This document shows, in pieces, positions 1 to 7,974 of a stretch of 19,308 bases of DNA (position 1 is its first letter; each line of letters starts with the position of its first letter). The notes under the pieces were generated by a model. That model made no database searches. It saw only the letters and a list, made by a program, of their open reading frames with translations, and was not told the DNA's origin. Both the position numbers and the translations under genes were made by a program. Source of the DNA: Planctomycetaceae bacterium (lineage in GTDB: Bacteria; Planctomycetota; Planctomycetia; Pirellulales; Thermoguttaceae); assembly GCA_031283825.1 (NCBI GenBank), contig JAITAZ010000174.1, positions 1 to 19,308 of the forward strand. The letters are read 5' to 3'.

Positions 1-7
1 TTATTCA

Positions 8-30
8 GTAATATATCAGTGGAATTTTTG
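8..30 (+). repeat. GTAA-type element end (IS66-like terminus)
   Basis: The sequence begins GTAATATATCAGTGGAATTT, which matches both ends of the complete element at 9889-10175 almost base for base. It therefore looks like the left terminus of a related element that runs rightward from base 8. A possible decayed partner end in inverted orientation is at 219-242 (its reverse complement starts GTTAATATTTCAGCGGAA), but no 8-bp duplication supports it and the interior does not resemble the 9889 element. The rest of 31-262 is AT-rich with no gene that I can support. Confidence 0.5.
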
Positions 31-262
31 TTTTGTTTATTGAGTCCCTCAATCTTTGATGTTAAACTATCATGTCCCCTTTGTAGTCGCCTTAAAATAA
101 TATGATTCTTGAAGGAAAATAAAAGTCAATGGTATTTTTTTAAGGGAACAATAGGGACGATGGAGAAAAAGGAGACAATTTGACTTAAAATCTGGGTTTA
201 GAGTCTCAAGAGATAAGACAAATTTTCCGCTGAAATATTAACCTAATTTTTTAATTTTCATA

Positions 263-1789
263 CTAACACAAATCGGCTCTTAGATACGTTGGAGAATCGA
301 AAGTAATACCGGGTTTGATTTTTTTAATTAAGACTTCTTCCGAATCTGCAAAAAGCGGCGAAATTTCTATAGGCGTTTTCGGCATAACAATTGCTCCGGC
401 GGCTCGTAGCCAACTTATAAATTGCGATGTCATCTGACATTGAACCTGTTCAGGCGAATGAGTCGCCGCTCCGCTCTCGTTCTTTAACGGCGCATAATGA
501 TTCGCTTCGTCAACCTCGACCACAATTGCATTTTTTGCATACGGCAGTAAATCAAAAATAAACCGCTCAAACTTAACAGCATTAGGAGACGTCGGCTTGA
601 CAATCGTACCAGAACTAATATCAATAAACGGCGTTTTTTTTCTTGCCGTATGAAAATGCAACTTGTCGGCTGAATTTGTCATCTGCTCAAGAAAATCTAA
701 ATCGAAAGCATGTATAGCAGTATTGCCCGCCCAAATATGCAAAGAACCATCAGGGTTAGTTCGTCTGGCAATTTCATCCGGCAACTCGATATATTCAATC
801 ATGTGCAACGATTCGCCAATACGAACAACATTACCGCATTTTTCTGTCGGGTCTTTTTTCCGTATAACCTGCGTGGTAAATTCCGAACCGCTCAAAATAT
901 GATAACCCATAAATTCCGGCGAACACGTCTGAGCAAGCGGATTGTCAATTTGATTGTAATACAAATATTTCACGCCGCGACTTTTGAAAAATTCAAATAC
1001 CGATAAATTCTTGTCCGATTGTTTTCGCGTCATTGCCGCCAACATTCCGCCGTGTCCGTCTGGATTAAGCGAAATCGAATACTGGTTTTCTAATAGAATT
1101 TTTCCATCAGTTTCGTTTAATGTCGGCATTGTTCCTTGACAAAAAAGAAAAACGTCGGCTGGATCGAATCCGAAATAATCGTTTTGTTCAAGCGATTCTA
1201 AAATTTCAAAGTGAGTTGCCGGACTTGTCATCACGGCAAACGGAATATTAAAACCGACCCGCCGCGAAATCGCAATTATCTTTTCAAAATGAATCTGAAT
1301 CAACAACGTTCCCGCAACAACTCCGATTGGAAAAAGTCCTTTAGGATGCTGAAAACCAAGCCGCGTGCCTTGACCGCCAGCAACAAGAATCGCACCAACT
1401 TTGCCTGAACGATTTTTCGTACAAAAATTTTTTTCCTGATTAGAATTTTCAAGACTACAATTTTCTCGATTGAAATTTTCATCGCCCGAAAGAGCAACAT
1501 TGCCTGCAACTATTGCCTCTTGAGACGTTATAGGTTTCAACGCAATACAAGAAGATAAATTCCTAACTGTAGAAAATTTATAACCATAGGGATCAGCAGA
1601 TTTATCAGCTAGATCAAGAGTCCGAGTCGGGTGATTCCGATTAACATAAAGCAATTCAAGTAACGGAAAATCAATAGATTCAATTTGCACCGACAAATGC
1701 CGACGCTGCTGAGGCGAAAGATTATCCCAAAAAGTAAGCAAATGTTCTTGACCAAACGGTTTTAAAATATTTAAAAGTTTATTTTTCAT
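263..1789 (-). CDS. UDPGP-family nucleotidyltransferase (UDP-N-acetylglucosamine/UDP-sugar pyrophosphorylase type)
   Basis: This 508-residue cytoplasmic protein belongs to the UDPGP family, whose members join UTP and a sugar 1-phosphate to give a UDP-sugar and pyrophosphate. The signature nucleotide loop GGQGTRLG is at residues 138-145, followed by the conserved PKG lysine K150. A PDGHGG segment near 243-248 and QIDNPLA near 280-286 match the uridine and sugar-binding core. HYAPLKN towards the C-terminus resembles the AGX/UAP1 subgroup, which favours GlcNAc-1-P, but UDP-glucose or a broad UDP-sugar activity cannot be excluded. Residues 101-130 form an Asn/Ser/Glu-rich insertion just before the nucleotide loop, encoded by degenerate repeats of a GAAATTTTC-like motif. 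The ATG start has no obvious Shine-Dalgarno site. It lies about 10 bp from a degenerate inverted repeat (1798-1905) and has no close operon partner. Confidence 0.9.
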   Translation of the reverse strand: MKNKLLNILKPFGQEHLLTFWDNLSPQQRRHLSVQIESIDFPLLELLYVNRNHPTRTLDLADKSADPYGYKFSTVRNLSSCIALKPITSQEAIVAGNVALSGDENFNRENCSLENSNQEKNFCTKNRSGKVGAILVAGGQGTRLGFQHPKGLFPIGVVAGTLLIQIHFEKIIAISRRVGFNIPFAVMTSPATHFEILESLEQNDYFGFDPADVFLFCQGTMPTLNETDGKILLENQYSISLNPDGHGGMLAAMTRKQSDKNLSVFEFFKSRGVKYLYYNQIDNPLAQTCSPEFMGYHILSGSEFTTQVIRKKDPTEKCGNVVRIGESLHMIEYIELPDEIARRTNPDGSLHIWAGNTAIHAFDLDFLEQMTNSADKLHFHTARKKTPFIDISSGTIVKPTSPNAVKFERFIFDLLPYAKNAIVVEVDEANHYAPLKNESGAATHSPEQVQCQMTSQFISWLRAAGAIVMPKTPIEISPLFADSEEVLIKKIKPGITFDSPTYLRADLC

Positions 1790-1797
1790 TTTAAATT

Positions 1798-1905
1798 TAT
1801 ACAGATCGCACTATGAATTTCGGCAAATTAAAGACATAAAAACCTGCCTGCTTTTCGACAGGTAAGCAAGCGGCTCTATCCGAAAATTCAAGTGTGAACA
1901 GTTTA
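1798..1905. repeat. Degenerate inverted-repeat element upstream of the UDPGP gene
   Basis: CTATGAATTTCGG (1811-1823) and CCGAAAATTCAA (1880-1891) form imperfect inverted arms about 70 bp apart. The same pair, at nearly the same spacing, occurs at 7706-7791 upstream of the histidine kinase. The outer flanks resemble the internal GTAACTATTCACG repeat at 14636-14648, so this may be a decayed small mobile element. In the minus direction it occupies the promoter region of the 263-1789 gene. Confidence 0.4.
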
Positions 1906-1978
1906 TAATATTTTGGTAACTAATCAGAAGAAATTTTTGTAATTATTCGTAGATAGGCAACCATTAAATCGGCGGATC

Positions 1979-2011
1979 GGTAGGCAATCTTTCGTTGCAA
2001 GATCGCCTACC
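1979..2011. repeat. Hairpin between the Rpn-family gene and the UDPGP gene
   Basis: GGTAGGCAATCTT and AAGATCGCCTACC can pair into a 13-bp stem with one mismatched position around a 7-nt loop. It sits about 40 bp past the stop codon of the gene at 2049-3098. There is no T-run after the stem on the minus strand, so a classical intrinsic terminator is not supported, although it could stabilise the 3' end of the transcript. Confidence 0.45.
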
Positions 2012-2048
2012 TAAATGAAATAAATATGTACAAAAATTAAAAAACGTC

Positions 2049-3098
2049 TTAATTAAATGCCGTAGCGAATTCGCCAATTGACACGCAAGTTGCGGCAAAA
2101 TCTATGAGTTCGTCGAGTTGGTCGAGATCGTTGACGTTCATAATTTGTTGCTGTAGTTTTTTCGGAGGCTCTTGAAATCGACGAGTTAAAACCCGTATTA
2201 TGTCTTCAGCTCTAGCTTCTGCTCTAGCTTCTGCTCTAGCTTCAGCTAGACCTTCCGCTTTGCCTTTAATTATTCCTTGAGCTTCACCTCTTTTTATGTA
2301 TCTTTTTAGCATTACTGAGCCGGTAGGGCTTTGTTCTAGGGCTTTCATTAGTTTTGTATTCACTTTAATTTCTCCTTTTTTAATTTTATTTATGTTTATT
2401 GATAACAACCACTGGACATATTCCGCAAAAAGATAGTCGTCTTTGCGCAGGGTACATTCTCTGGCTAAAGCGTCCAGACGCTTTTGTGATAAATTATTTT
2501 CTAACTCCGTTAAACGACTATACGATTTTTTAGGTAATTGATTTAATACTGCTATTGTCGAATAAATCTCAGAACCAATAATAGTATAAATTCCCGGCTC
2601 AACATTTTCAACAGACCATTTTCTAGGCAAACTCTCTATCGCCTCGCGAGGGAAACGAGAAGGCAAAAATAAGGCAGATATCGATTTTCGCGATATTTTC
2701 TCTTTATCGCAATATTTATAACACTCGTTAATCAATCGCATAATATCTTCAAACGATAATGTAGCCTTTGGTGCTTTATATTCGCAAAACGTAACGTCAC
2801 GCATATATTTAGCAAGTCCAATTTGAGCTTTATATTCAGTTTCAACATCATTGTCTTTGACTTTATCGGAAGATTTTACTTTTTTGATAAGCATATCAAT
2901 AATAGAGGTAGAGGGTATCTGAAATTCAGGCACAATTTCATAATTACAATTGCTCTCTTTTAGATCAAGTTGAAGCGCAGTCCTAAATCCATGATGCCAA
3001 TAAGTCTTTCTTTGAGAGGACTTCGTTGGCTTCTTTTTATTATCAGCAGATTTTTTCTTGTCGTTTGCAACCGACTGTTGTTTTTTACGTGTTGTCAT
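2049..3098 (-). CDS. Rpn-family PD-(D/E)XK nuclease-fold protein
   Basis: This 349-residue protein has the build of the Rpn/transposase_31-like group: a PD-(D/E)XK nuclease fold followed by a charged helical tail. After a lysine-rich N-terminus (residues 5-30), D68 in the IIDML strand and E106-x-K108 in the FCEYK strand are the expected metal and catalytic residues. Residues about 274-300 are rich in Gly, Glu, Ala and Arg (GEAQGIIKGKAEG, then EARA repeats), typical of this group. Family members have been reported to stimulate recombination and to cleave DNA; here that activity is inferred. The ATG start has at most a weak GAG upstream. A decayed fragment of a relative lies at 10199-10304, which suggests several copies in the genome. 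It is monocistronic as far as can be seen. Confidence 0.72.
   Translation of the reverse strand: MTTRKKQQSVANDKKKSADNKKKPTKSSQRKTYWHHGFRTALQLDLKESNCNYEIVPEFQIPSTSIIDMLIKKVKSSDKVKDNDVETEYKAQIGLAKYMRDVTFCEYKAPKATLSFEDIMRLINECYKYCDKEKISRKSISALFLPSRFPREAIESLPRKWSVENVEPGIYTIIGSEIYSTIAVLNQLPKKSYSRLTELENNLSQKRLDALARECTLRKDDYLFAEYVQWLLSININKIKKGEIKVNTKLMKALEQSPTGSVMLKRYIKRGEAQGIIKGKAEGLAEARAEARAEARAEDIIRVLTRRFQEPPKKLQQQIMNVNDLDQLDELIDFAATCVSIGEFATAFN
2209..2244 (-). repeat. 12-bp in-frame tandem repeat within the Rpn-family gene
   Basis: Three consecutive 12-bp units (GCTCTAGCTTCT twice, then GCTCTAGCTTCA) are nearly identical. On the minus strand each adds the four residues Glu-Ala-Arg-Ala to a predicted charged helix at about residues 286-297. 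Because the unit is a multiple of three, copy-number changes would lengthen or shorten the helix without breaking the frame. Confidence 0.85.
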
Positions 3099-3241
3099 GA
3101 TTACTCAAAAAAATTATTTCTGCAATTAAATTTATAATCTTATCACATCAATTGTTGTAATAATAGTTGAAAAAGTAAAAAACAAAAAGTCTTTTGATGC
3201 GTCTGAAATTAAATTCCGACAAAAAACAGATAAAAAATTTA

Positions 3242-3260
3242 CCCGCCGCGTTACGGCGGG
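3242..3260 (-). terminator. Likely intrinsic terminator of rpmE
   Basis: A 7-bp GC-rich stem (CCCGCCG / CGGCGGG) with a 5-nt loop is followed on the minus strand by TAAATTTTTTA, which gives a six-T run. It lies about 80 bp beyond the rpmE stop codon, in the right direction to end that transcript. Two further hairpins lie between the gene and this one. Confidence 0.6.
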
Positions 3261-3272
3261 CTAGAAAATATT

Positions 3273-3323
3273 GGCAACTATTCGCTCTGAATAGTTGCCC
3301 GTGAAATGTCTCGCAACCGAGAC
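3273..3323. repeat. Two tandem hairpins downstream of rpmE
   Basis: GGCAACTATTC / GAATAGTTGCC (3273-3299) is a perfect 11-bp stem with a 5-nt loop. GTCTCG / CGAGAC (3308-3323) is a 6-bp stem with a CAAC loop. With the terminator stem at 3242-3260 they form three hairpins in a row in the 3' untranslated region of rpmE. The ACTATTC core recalls the GTAACTATTCACG repeat found elsewhere in the window. Confidence 0.6.
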
Positions 3324-3340
3324 GCCAAAAAGTTCTGTAA

Positions 3341-3571
3341 CTATTTAGAAGCCGTCTTTTTGGTTTTGTAAGACACGTTGCTGAATTTTGATTTAAATTT
3401 TTCAATACGTCCAGCCGTATCGACATATTTTAGCTTGCCCGTGTAAAACGGATGACAAACATTACAAATATCTACCTTGAGTTCCGGTTTGGTCGCACGA
3501 GTTTTGAACTTATTCCCACAACCGCACGTTACTTGAGCCTCGACATATTTCGGATGAATATTTTTTTGCAT
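3341..3571 (-). CDS. rpmE: 50S ribosomal protein L31
   Basis: The 76-residue product opens with MQKNIHPKY and contains the conserved HPFYTGK motif, both diagnostic of bacterial L31, a protein of the large subunit that helps bridge the two subunits. Cysteines C16, C18, C36 and C39 make it the zinc-binding (C+) form. The length fits the family, and the lysine-rich end KTKKTASK is a normal basic tail. The ATG is preceded by GAGG about six bases upstream, one of the better Shine-Dalgarno sites in the window. The tRNA-Pro gene lies about 200 bp upstream on the same strand. Three hairpins follow the stop codon. Confidence 0.95.
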   Translation of the reverse strand: MQKNIHPKYVEAQVTCGCGNKFKTRATKPELKVDICNVCHPFYTGKLKYVDTAGRIEKFKSKFSNVSYKTKKTASK

Positions 3572-3767
3572 TTTAACCTCGCGTAAAAAATTATTTCTAA
3601 CTTGAAATTTAACTTAATTTAACCTAAACTTAAATTGATTGACAGTTATACGAACAACGCTTGTCCGCCCCAATCAATTTGTTCTTTATTTCGTCAAAAT
3701 TTGAATTGTCGAAATTACGCAACCCGTCAATAATCGAGGGCGTAAAACGTTTGTCGAAATAATAGAA

Positions 3768-3842
<75 letters not shown>

Positions 3843-3850
3843 TCTTTTTT

Positions 3851-3888
<38 letters not shown>

Positions 3889-3989
3889 ATATCCGTAAAA
3901 CGAATTATAAATCTTCGTCGAATTCACTGCCGACACGAAAAGGGCAAGAGTTTAACCGATAAACAAATTTACGCAATTACCCCCTTTCT

Positions 3990-4123
3990 AAAATTCTGAA
4001 TACAAAATCGTTTTTAAACGCCGATTATTCGGATTAGATAGATAAACGCGGATAACGCAAATGAAACAAACGTTTATCAATATAATTTGCGTGTTTAAAA
4101 AATGATTTTGTATTCTGAATTTT
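3990..4123. repeat. Inverted-repeat element just downstream of infC
   Basis: The ends at 3990-4009 and 4104-4123 are 20-bp inverted repeats with one mismatch (the left end starts AAAATTCTGAATACAAAATC). Inside, ACGCAAAT and ATTTGCGT can pair, and a CGATTATTCGGATTAGATAG segment resembles a repeat found twice in the next spacer (5030-5054 and 5190-5214). The right end stops 6 bp short of the infC stop codon. No flanking duplication was recognised. Confidence 0.65.
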
Positions 4124-4129
4124 CAAAGG

Positions 4130-4681
4130 TTATTTTGGGGAAATTGTGCAAACGATTTGTCTGTTTGCTTTTTTGGGCGGCGATTCTATTTTTCCTACTT
4201 CGTCAAGGGCGGCGACCATTTTATTTAATACTTTTGCGCCTTCTTCCATGTGAGCTAATTCTCGTCCTCTAAACTTTACGGTAATTTGCACTTTATCTTT
4301 GCTCAATAAGAATTCTCTTGCTTTTGCCACTTTAACGAGAATATCGTGTTCTCCTGTTTTTGGGTGCAACCAAACTTCTTTTGTTTTAGATTGGTGGACG
4401 TGTTGTTTTGTCTGTTTCTTTTTTTGCTGATACCTGAATTTGCCGTAATCCATGATACGGCAAACGGGCGGTTTGCTATCTGTTGCGACTTCAACAAGGT
4501 CAAGTCCCATCGACCTTGCCCTATTTAGTGCTTCCGCCGTATTTATTACCCCGAGCTGTTCTCCGTCGGCTGATACCAACCGAACTTGCGGCACGCGAAT
4601 CATCTCGTTGATCCGCTGTTTGCCATTTGCCGCCGCTGACGCCTTAACGTCTTTCTGATTGTCAATCCTCCTCAATACCAT
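4130..4681 (-). CDS. infC: Translation initiation factor IF-3
   Basis: The 183-residue product has the usual two-domain IF-3 build. The N-terminal domain carries INEMIRVPQVRLV and ALNRARSMGLDLVEVA, a linker region follows with KPPVCRIMDYGKFRYQQKKK, and the C-terminal domain has HDILVKVAKAREFL and KVQITVKFRGRE. IF-3 binds the 30S subunit, keeps it apart from 50S and checks the initiator codon. The chosen start is ATG with GGAG six bases upstream; the AUU/AUC start used for autoregulation of infC in some bacteria is not evident. The N-terminal extension MVLRRIDNQKDVK is longer than in many homologues. The usual partners rpmI and rplT do not follow; the next gene downstream is tRNA-Pro. Confidence 0.95.
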   Translation of the reverse strand: MVLRRIDNQKDVKASAAANGKQRINEMIRVPQVRLVSADGEQLGVINTAEALNRARSMGLDLVEVATDSKPPVCRIMDYGKFRYQQKKKQTKQHVHQSKTKEVWLHPKTGEHDILVKVAKAREFLLSKDKVQITVKFRGRELAHMEEGAKVLNKMVAALDEVGKIESPPKKANRQIVCTISPK

Positions 4682-5221
4682 TAGGTTCTCCGGTTTTTTT
4701 AACTTTTAATAAACTCAAAATTATTAAACTGCACTTAAATTTCCAGTTAAAGCCGACAATTTACCTATCGGCTTTTACGCTCTCACGCTGCTGAAATTCT
4801 TTGTGAAAGTTGATATAAATAATTTCGAGTACAAACTACTTCACGTTTTCAAATTCAGAATTCATAATTCGGAATTATTTTTTTCTTTATTTACGAATTA
4901 CACAAATTAACGATTATCTTGTTTCGTGTTGTCTGAATGTAAAACGTTACACAAAATAAGCAAGTAAGATAATCAATAACTTCAAAAAAACAATAAGGGC
5001 GAGAGGAATTTCGGAATTGTTTTTTAAACCGGATTATTCGGATTTGACGGATAAATGCGGATAATGATGACAATTTTATTGTTTATGAAGTTATTTAATT
5101 TATTTGTTTTGTTTTTTGTCTTTCTTGATTCTACTTTATTTGTTTAAGTTTTGTTTATATTCAAAAGCGTCATTTGTTTTATTTGGTGTTTATCCGTCAA
5201 GTCTGAATAATCCGTTTCTTC
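4682..5221. other. 540-bp spacer between infC and the histidine kinase gene
   Basis: No gene is supported here. The first part holds the infC leader, including a possible decayed inverted repeat around 4779-4866 (TCACGCTGCTGAAATTC and TTCACGTTTTCAAATTCAG). The second part contains an inverted pair: CGGATTATTCGGATTTGACG at 5030-5049 and its near complement at 5190-5214, about 135 bp apart and enclosing a very T-rich stretch. A similar single copy lies at 4018-4056. Confidence 0.55.
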
Positions 5222-7615
5222 CTATGTTCTTCCCCATTTTTTGTTATTTTCGTTGTATTTATCTGATAGTTTTTGGATAGTTTTTAGTAATTCGTCTCTA
5301 TCGATGGGTTTTGTTAGAACGGCGTCGCAACCTGCGTCTTTTATTTCGTTTTCGCTTCCGAAATTTGCGGTTAGCGCGAGAATAGGTTTATTGAATCCTC
5401 TTTTTCTTAATTCTTTTGTTGATTCGAAACCGTCCATTACTGGCATTTGCATATCCATTAAAATGATATTGAAACCTTCGCCTAATTCTTCGCTTTCTAT
5501 AACTTTTTCTATAGCGATTTTTCCGTTTGCCGCTGTTTCTACTTTCGCGCCTGCATCGATTAATTTTGCTTCTGCAACTAACAAATTCACGATTCCGTCG
5601 TCCACCACCAACGCTTTGTATCCCGAGAGCGGCAATGAACGATCGGTCTCTCCGTCCAAACTATCCATCTTTGACGAATTAACCGCGTCAATAAAAGTAC
5701 TGAGAATAGTATTGGGAAACGGCGATCCGGCTGGATTTTTAACACGTCCTGTTGGCGTCTGATTTCCGATTTGTGAAATTTGCGATGAATTAAAAACTGC
5801 GTCGTCTGGTAATCTAATCGGCAGAATCAACGAAATTTTACTGCCTTTTCCGAGTTCGCTTTCGAGTAAAATATTTCCTCTCATTAGTTGTGCTAATCCT
5901 CGTGCGATTCCTAGTCCTAAACCGGTTCCTCCGTATTTTCTTGTAGCTGTTTCGTCAACTTGGGTGAACGGTTTAAATAACGCGTTTATTTGTTCTTGAG
6001 ACATTCCGATTCCTGTGTCGATTACGTCGATACAAATCAATGAAACGTCTGGAAATGCCGATTGGATTCCTGAAAGCGTCTGCGATAAATTACCTGTTGT
6101 CTGTGAAACCGCGAACAAAGACGAAATTGAATTTTGCAACTCAGCTTGTTCCGTGTTCTGCGATCCAAAAAAACTTGTTGCGAGTTTCGTCAAAAATGAC
6201 TTTTCCGTATCAAGTCTAATTGCGTTTTGTGTTTCGTTTTTTTTCGCCGGAATAAGTCGACAATTAACCTTGACATAACCTCGTTCTGTAAATTTTAGCG
6301 CGTTGCCGATTAGATTGATTAAAACTTGACGTATTCGCGTCGGGTCTCCTAAAATTAACGGCGGAATTTTATCGTCGAATTCGACTAAAAAATCGACTTC
6401 TAAGTTTTCTTCGATCCGTGATTGAAAGGTTTTTTGAATATCGTTTATGACTTTTTTGATTGAAATCGGCGTCATTTCGAGCGAGATTCTGTTTGAATCT
6501 AGCTTTGAAAAGGTGAGTACGTCGTCGATAATTGACAACAGGTCTTTTCCGCTTTTGCGAATAATGTCAATAATTTGCTTTTGTGTCAACCTTACTTTTT
6601 CTCCGGTCATGCTTGCTGCCAGTATGTCGGCGCAACCTAGAATAGCGTTCATTGGGGTTCTGATTTCGTGTCCCATGTTTGCGAGAAAATGACCTTTCGC
6701 TTGTACGGCAACTTCCGCTTCTCGTCTTGCTATAATGAGTTCTGTAATGTTTTTTTCTAATTCGATTGCGTAAGCGGTCAAACGTTTTTCCGACTTTTGA
6801 TGTATAAACAAGAAAACCTGTATTCCAAAAAATAATATTAGAAAAAGACCAAAAAACCAAGTGGGCCAAAATTGAGATTCCCGAATACTTTCAACCCATT
6901 CTTCTCCCCAGAAATCGACGGCAAGTACGGCTTCGACGATTCCGTTTGAATCGTACATTGGTTCAGCCGCTGTAATCCATAAGCCCCATTCGTCGTTAAC
7001 GGGTTTGTCGTTGAAACCTGATTTTCCTTGAAAAGCGTCGCGGATTTCGATAACGGAGTATTGATCTGTATCGTAAATTTCGCCGTTACGGACTTCGGCT
7101 TCTCTCTTATCGGATTCAAGGTTTCCTGTGTCGCCGATTTTATCGTCTTTATTTAAGTCGGCTGCCGGACAGAAAACAAACACTAGTTTATTGTCCGGCG
7201 ATTGACGAAACGTATAAATCGACGCCGCCGACTTAATGCGTTTTTGCCATGACGACATTATGTTGATTATTTTGACATATCGAGGATCGTCTCGTTTGGT
7301 TTCCGACGTAATTTCTTCGTGACCCATTTGCTGAATTGCGGTGGCAAATGATTTAGATAGACTTGATAATTCTTCTTTTTTCAGATTCTTTGCTCTTTCG
7401 GACGCCGCCCAGATACAAAGCGAGCCTAAAATAAAAATCACAATTAAGACAATCCAAGATAGAATTAAATATTTCTTTTTAAGCCGATAAGTAGAAACTG
7501 CCCCGAATGTCAGTCCGAGCATAAGCAAAAGCGACCAAACAATCAGCGTTATCACGAGCCAATAATCATGCGCAAACGTGCTGAGTTTTATGTAAGATTC
7601 AGCTATATTCTGCAT
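5222..7615 (-). CDS. Membrane-bound hybrid sensor histidine kinase with C-terminal receiver domain
   Basis: Residue numbers here count from a possible TTG at 7699 (825 residues). Two membrane helices (about 47-69 and 77-99) are followed by an external sensor region ending in AVLAVDFWGEEW, which recalls Cache domains, and a third helix (about 279-300). Then come a coiled linker, the HisKA H-box NMGHEIRTP with phosphorylated H344, the N-box with N466, the D-box DTGIG (561-565) and GTGLGLGI (591-598). The receiver domain has acidic D700/D701, phospho-acceptor D749 and K797. Residues about 487-548, between the N- and D-boxes, form an unusual Ser/Gln/Asn-rich insertion. I prefer the ATG at 7615 (797 residues) because the TTG falls inside a repeat element; neither start has a clear ribosome site. 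No separate response regulator is nearby, so the output is unknown. Confidence 0.88.
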   Translation of the reverse strand: MQNIAESYIKLSTFAHDYWLVITLIVWSLLLMLGLTFGAVSTYRLKKKYLILSWIVLIVIFILGSLCIWAASERAKNLKKEELSSLSKSFATAIQQMGHEEITSETKRDDPRYVKIINIMSSWQKRIKSAASIYTFRQSPDNKLVFVFCPAADLNKDDKIGDTGNLESDKREAEVRNGEIYDTDQYSVIEIRDAFQGKSGFNDKPVNDEWGLWITAAEPMYDSNGIVEAVLAVDFWGEEWVESIRESQFWPTWFFGLFLILFFGIQVFLFIHQKSEKRLTAYAIELEKNITELIIARREAEVAVQAKGHFLANMGHEIRTPMNAILGCADILAASMTGEKVRLTQKQIIDIIRKSGKDLLSIIDDVLTFSKLDSNRISLEMTPISIKKVINDIQKTFQSRIEENLEVDFLVEFDDKIPPLILGDPTRIRQVLINLIGNALKFTERGYVKVNCRLIPAKKNETQNAIRLDTEKSFLTKLATSFFGSQNTEQAELQNSISSLFAVSQTTGNLSQTLSGIQSAFPDVSLICIDVIDTGIGMSQEQINALFKPFTQVDETATRKYGGTGLGLGIARGLAQLMRGNILLESELGKGSKISLILPIRLPDDAVFNSSQISQIGNQTPTGRVKNPAGSPFPNTILSTFIDAVNSSKMDSLDGETDRSLPLSGYKALVVDDGIVNLLVAEAKLIDAGAKVETAANGKIAIEKVIESEELGEGFNIILMDMQMPVMDGFESTKELRKRGFNKPILALTANFGSENEIKDAGCDAVLTKPIDRDELLKTIQKLSDKYNENNKKWGRT

Positions 7616-7690
7616 GATTGAGCTAAACAGAGGATCAAAATAAATCACGGTTCTAATGGTTTTAACAACTTGCAAGTAAAATTTCGTCGA

Positions 7691-7798
7691 GTTATACAAC
7701 TCACGCTATGAATTTCGCCGACTAGTTAAAAAGCCGACTTTCTAATATAGGTAACTAATAGTTAAGTTGTAGGCTTTAACCGAAAATTCAAATACAAA
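7691..7798. repeat. Degenerate inverted-repeat element upstream of the histidine kinase gene
   Basis: CTATGAATTTCG (7706-7717) and CCGAAAATTCAA (7780-7791) reproduce the pair seen at 1811-1891 upstream of the UDPGP gene, with similar spacing. The element includes the TTG that could otherwise open the kinase reading frame, so that longer start is probably spurious. The rest of 7799-7947 is AT-rich spacer with no recognised signal. Confidence 0.4.
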
Positions 7799-7947
7799 CA
7801 ATTTAAAAACGAAAAAAATATCCAAACGGGTATTAGTATAAATCTCGTTTCAGTTTTTTCAACAACCCACATTAACAACAAGAAAATTCGATTTTAATGA
7901 TTTTAATGAATATCTAAAAAAATTGTAAACTATCAGTGAAAAACTTG

Positions 7948-7974
7948 GTAACCGTTAACGGGTTTTTAAATTTG
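7948..7974 (+). repeat. Solo end of the GTAACCGTTCACG element, overlapping the ribE stop
   Basis: GTAACCGTTAACGG followed by GTTTTTAAATTTG closely matches the left end of the complete element at 14499 (GTAACCGTTCACGG, then TTTTTAAAATTCGG). The ribE stop codon (7966-7968) lies within the matching sequence. No partner end is seen, so this is a remnant or an independent terminus. Confidence 0.55.

Noticed and set aside
5241..5762. 173-codon plus-strand open frame opposite the kinase gene
   Set aside because: It is antisense to the receiver domain, whose motifs are intact on the minus strand; the residue composition is that of a shadow frame.
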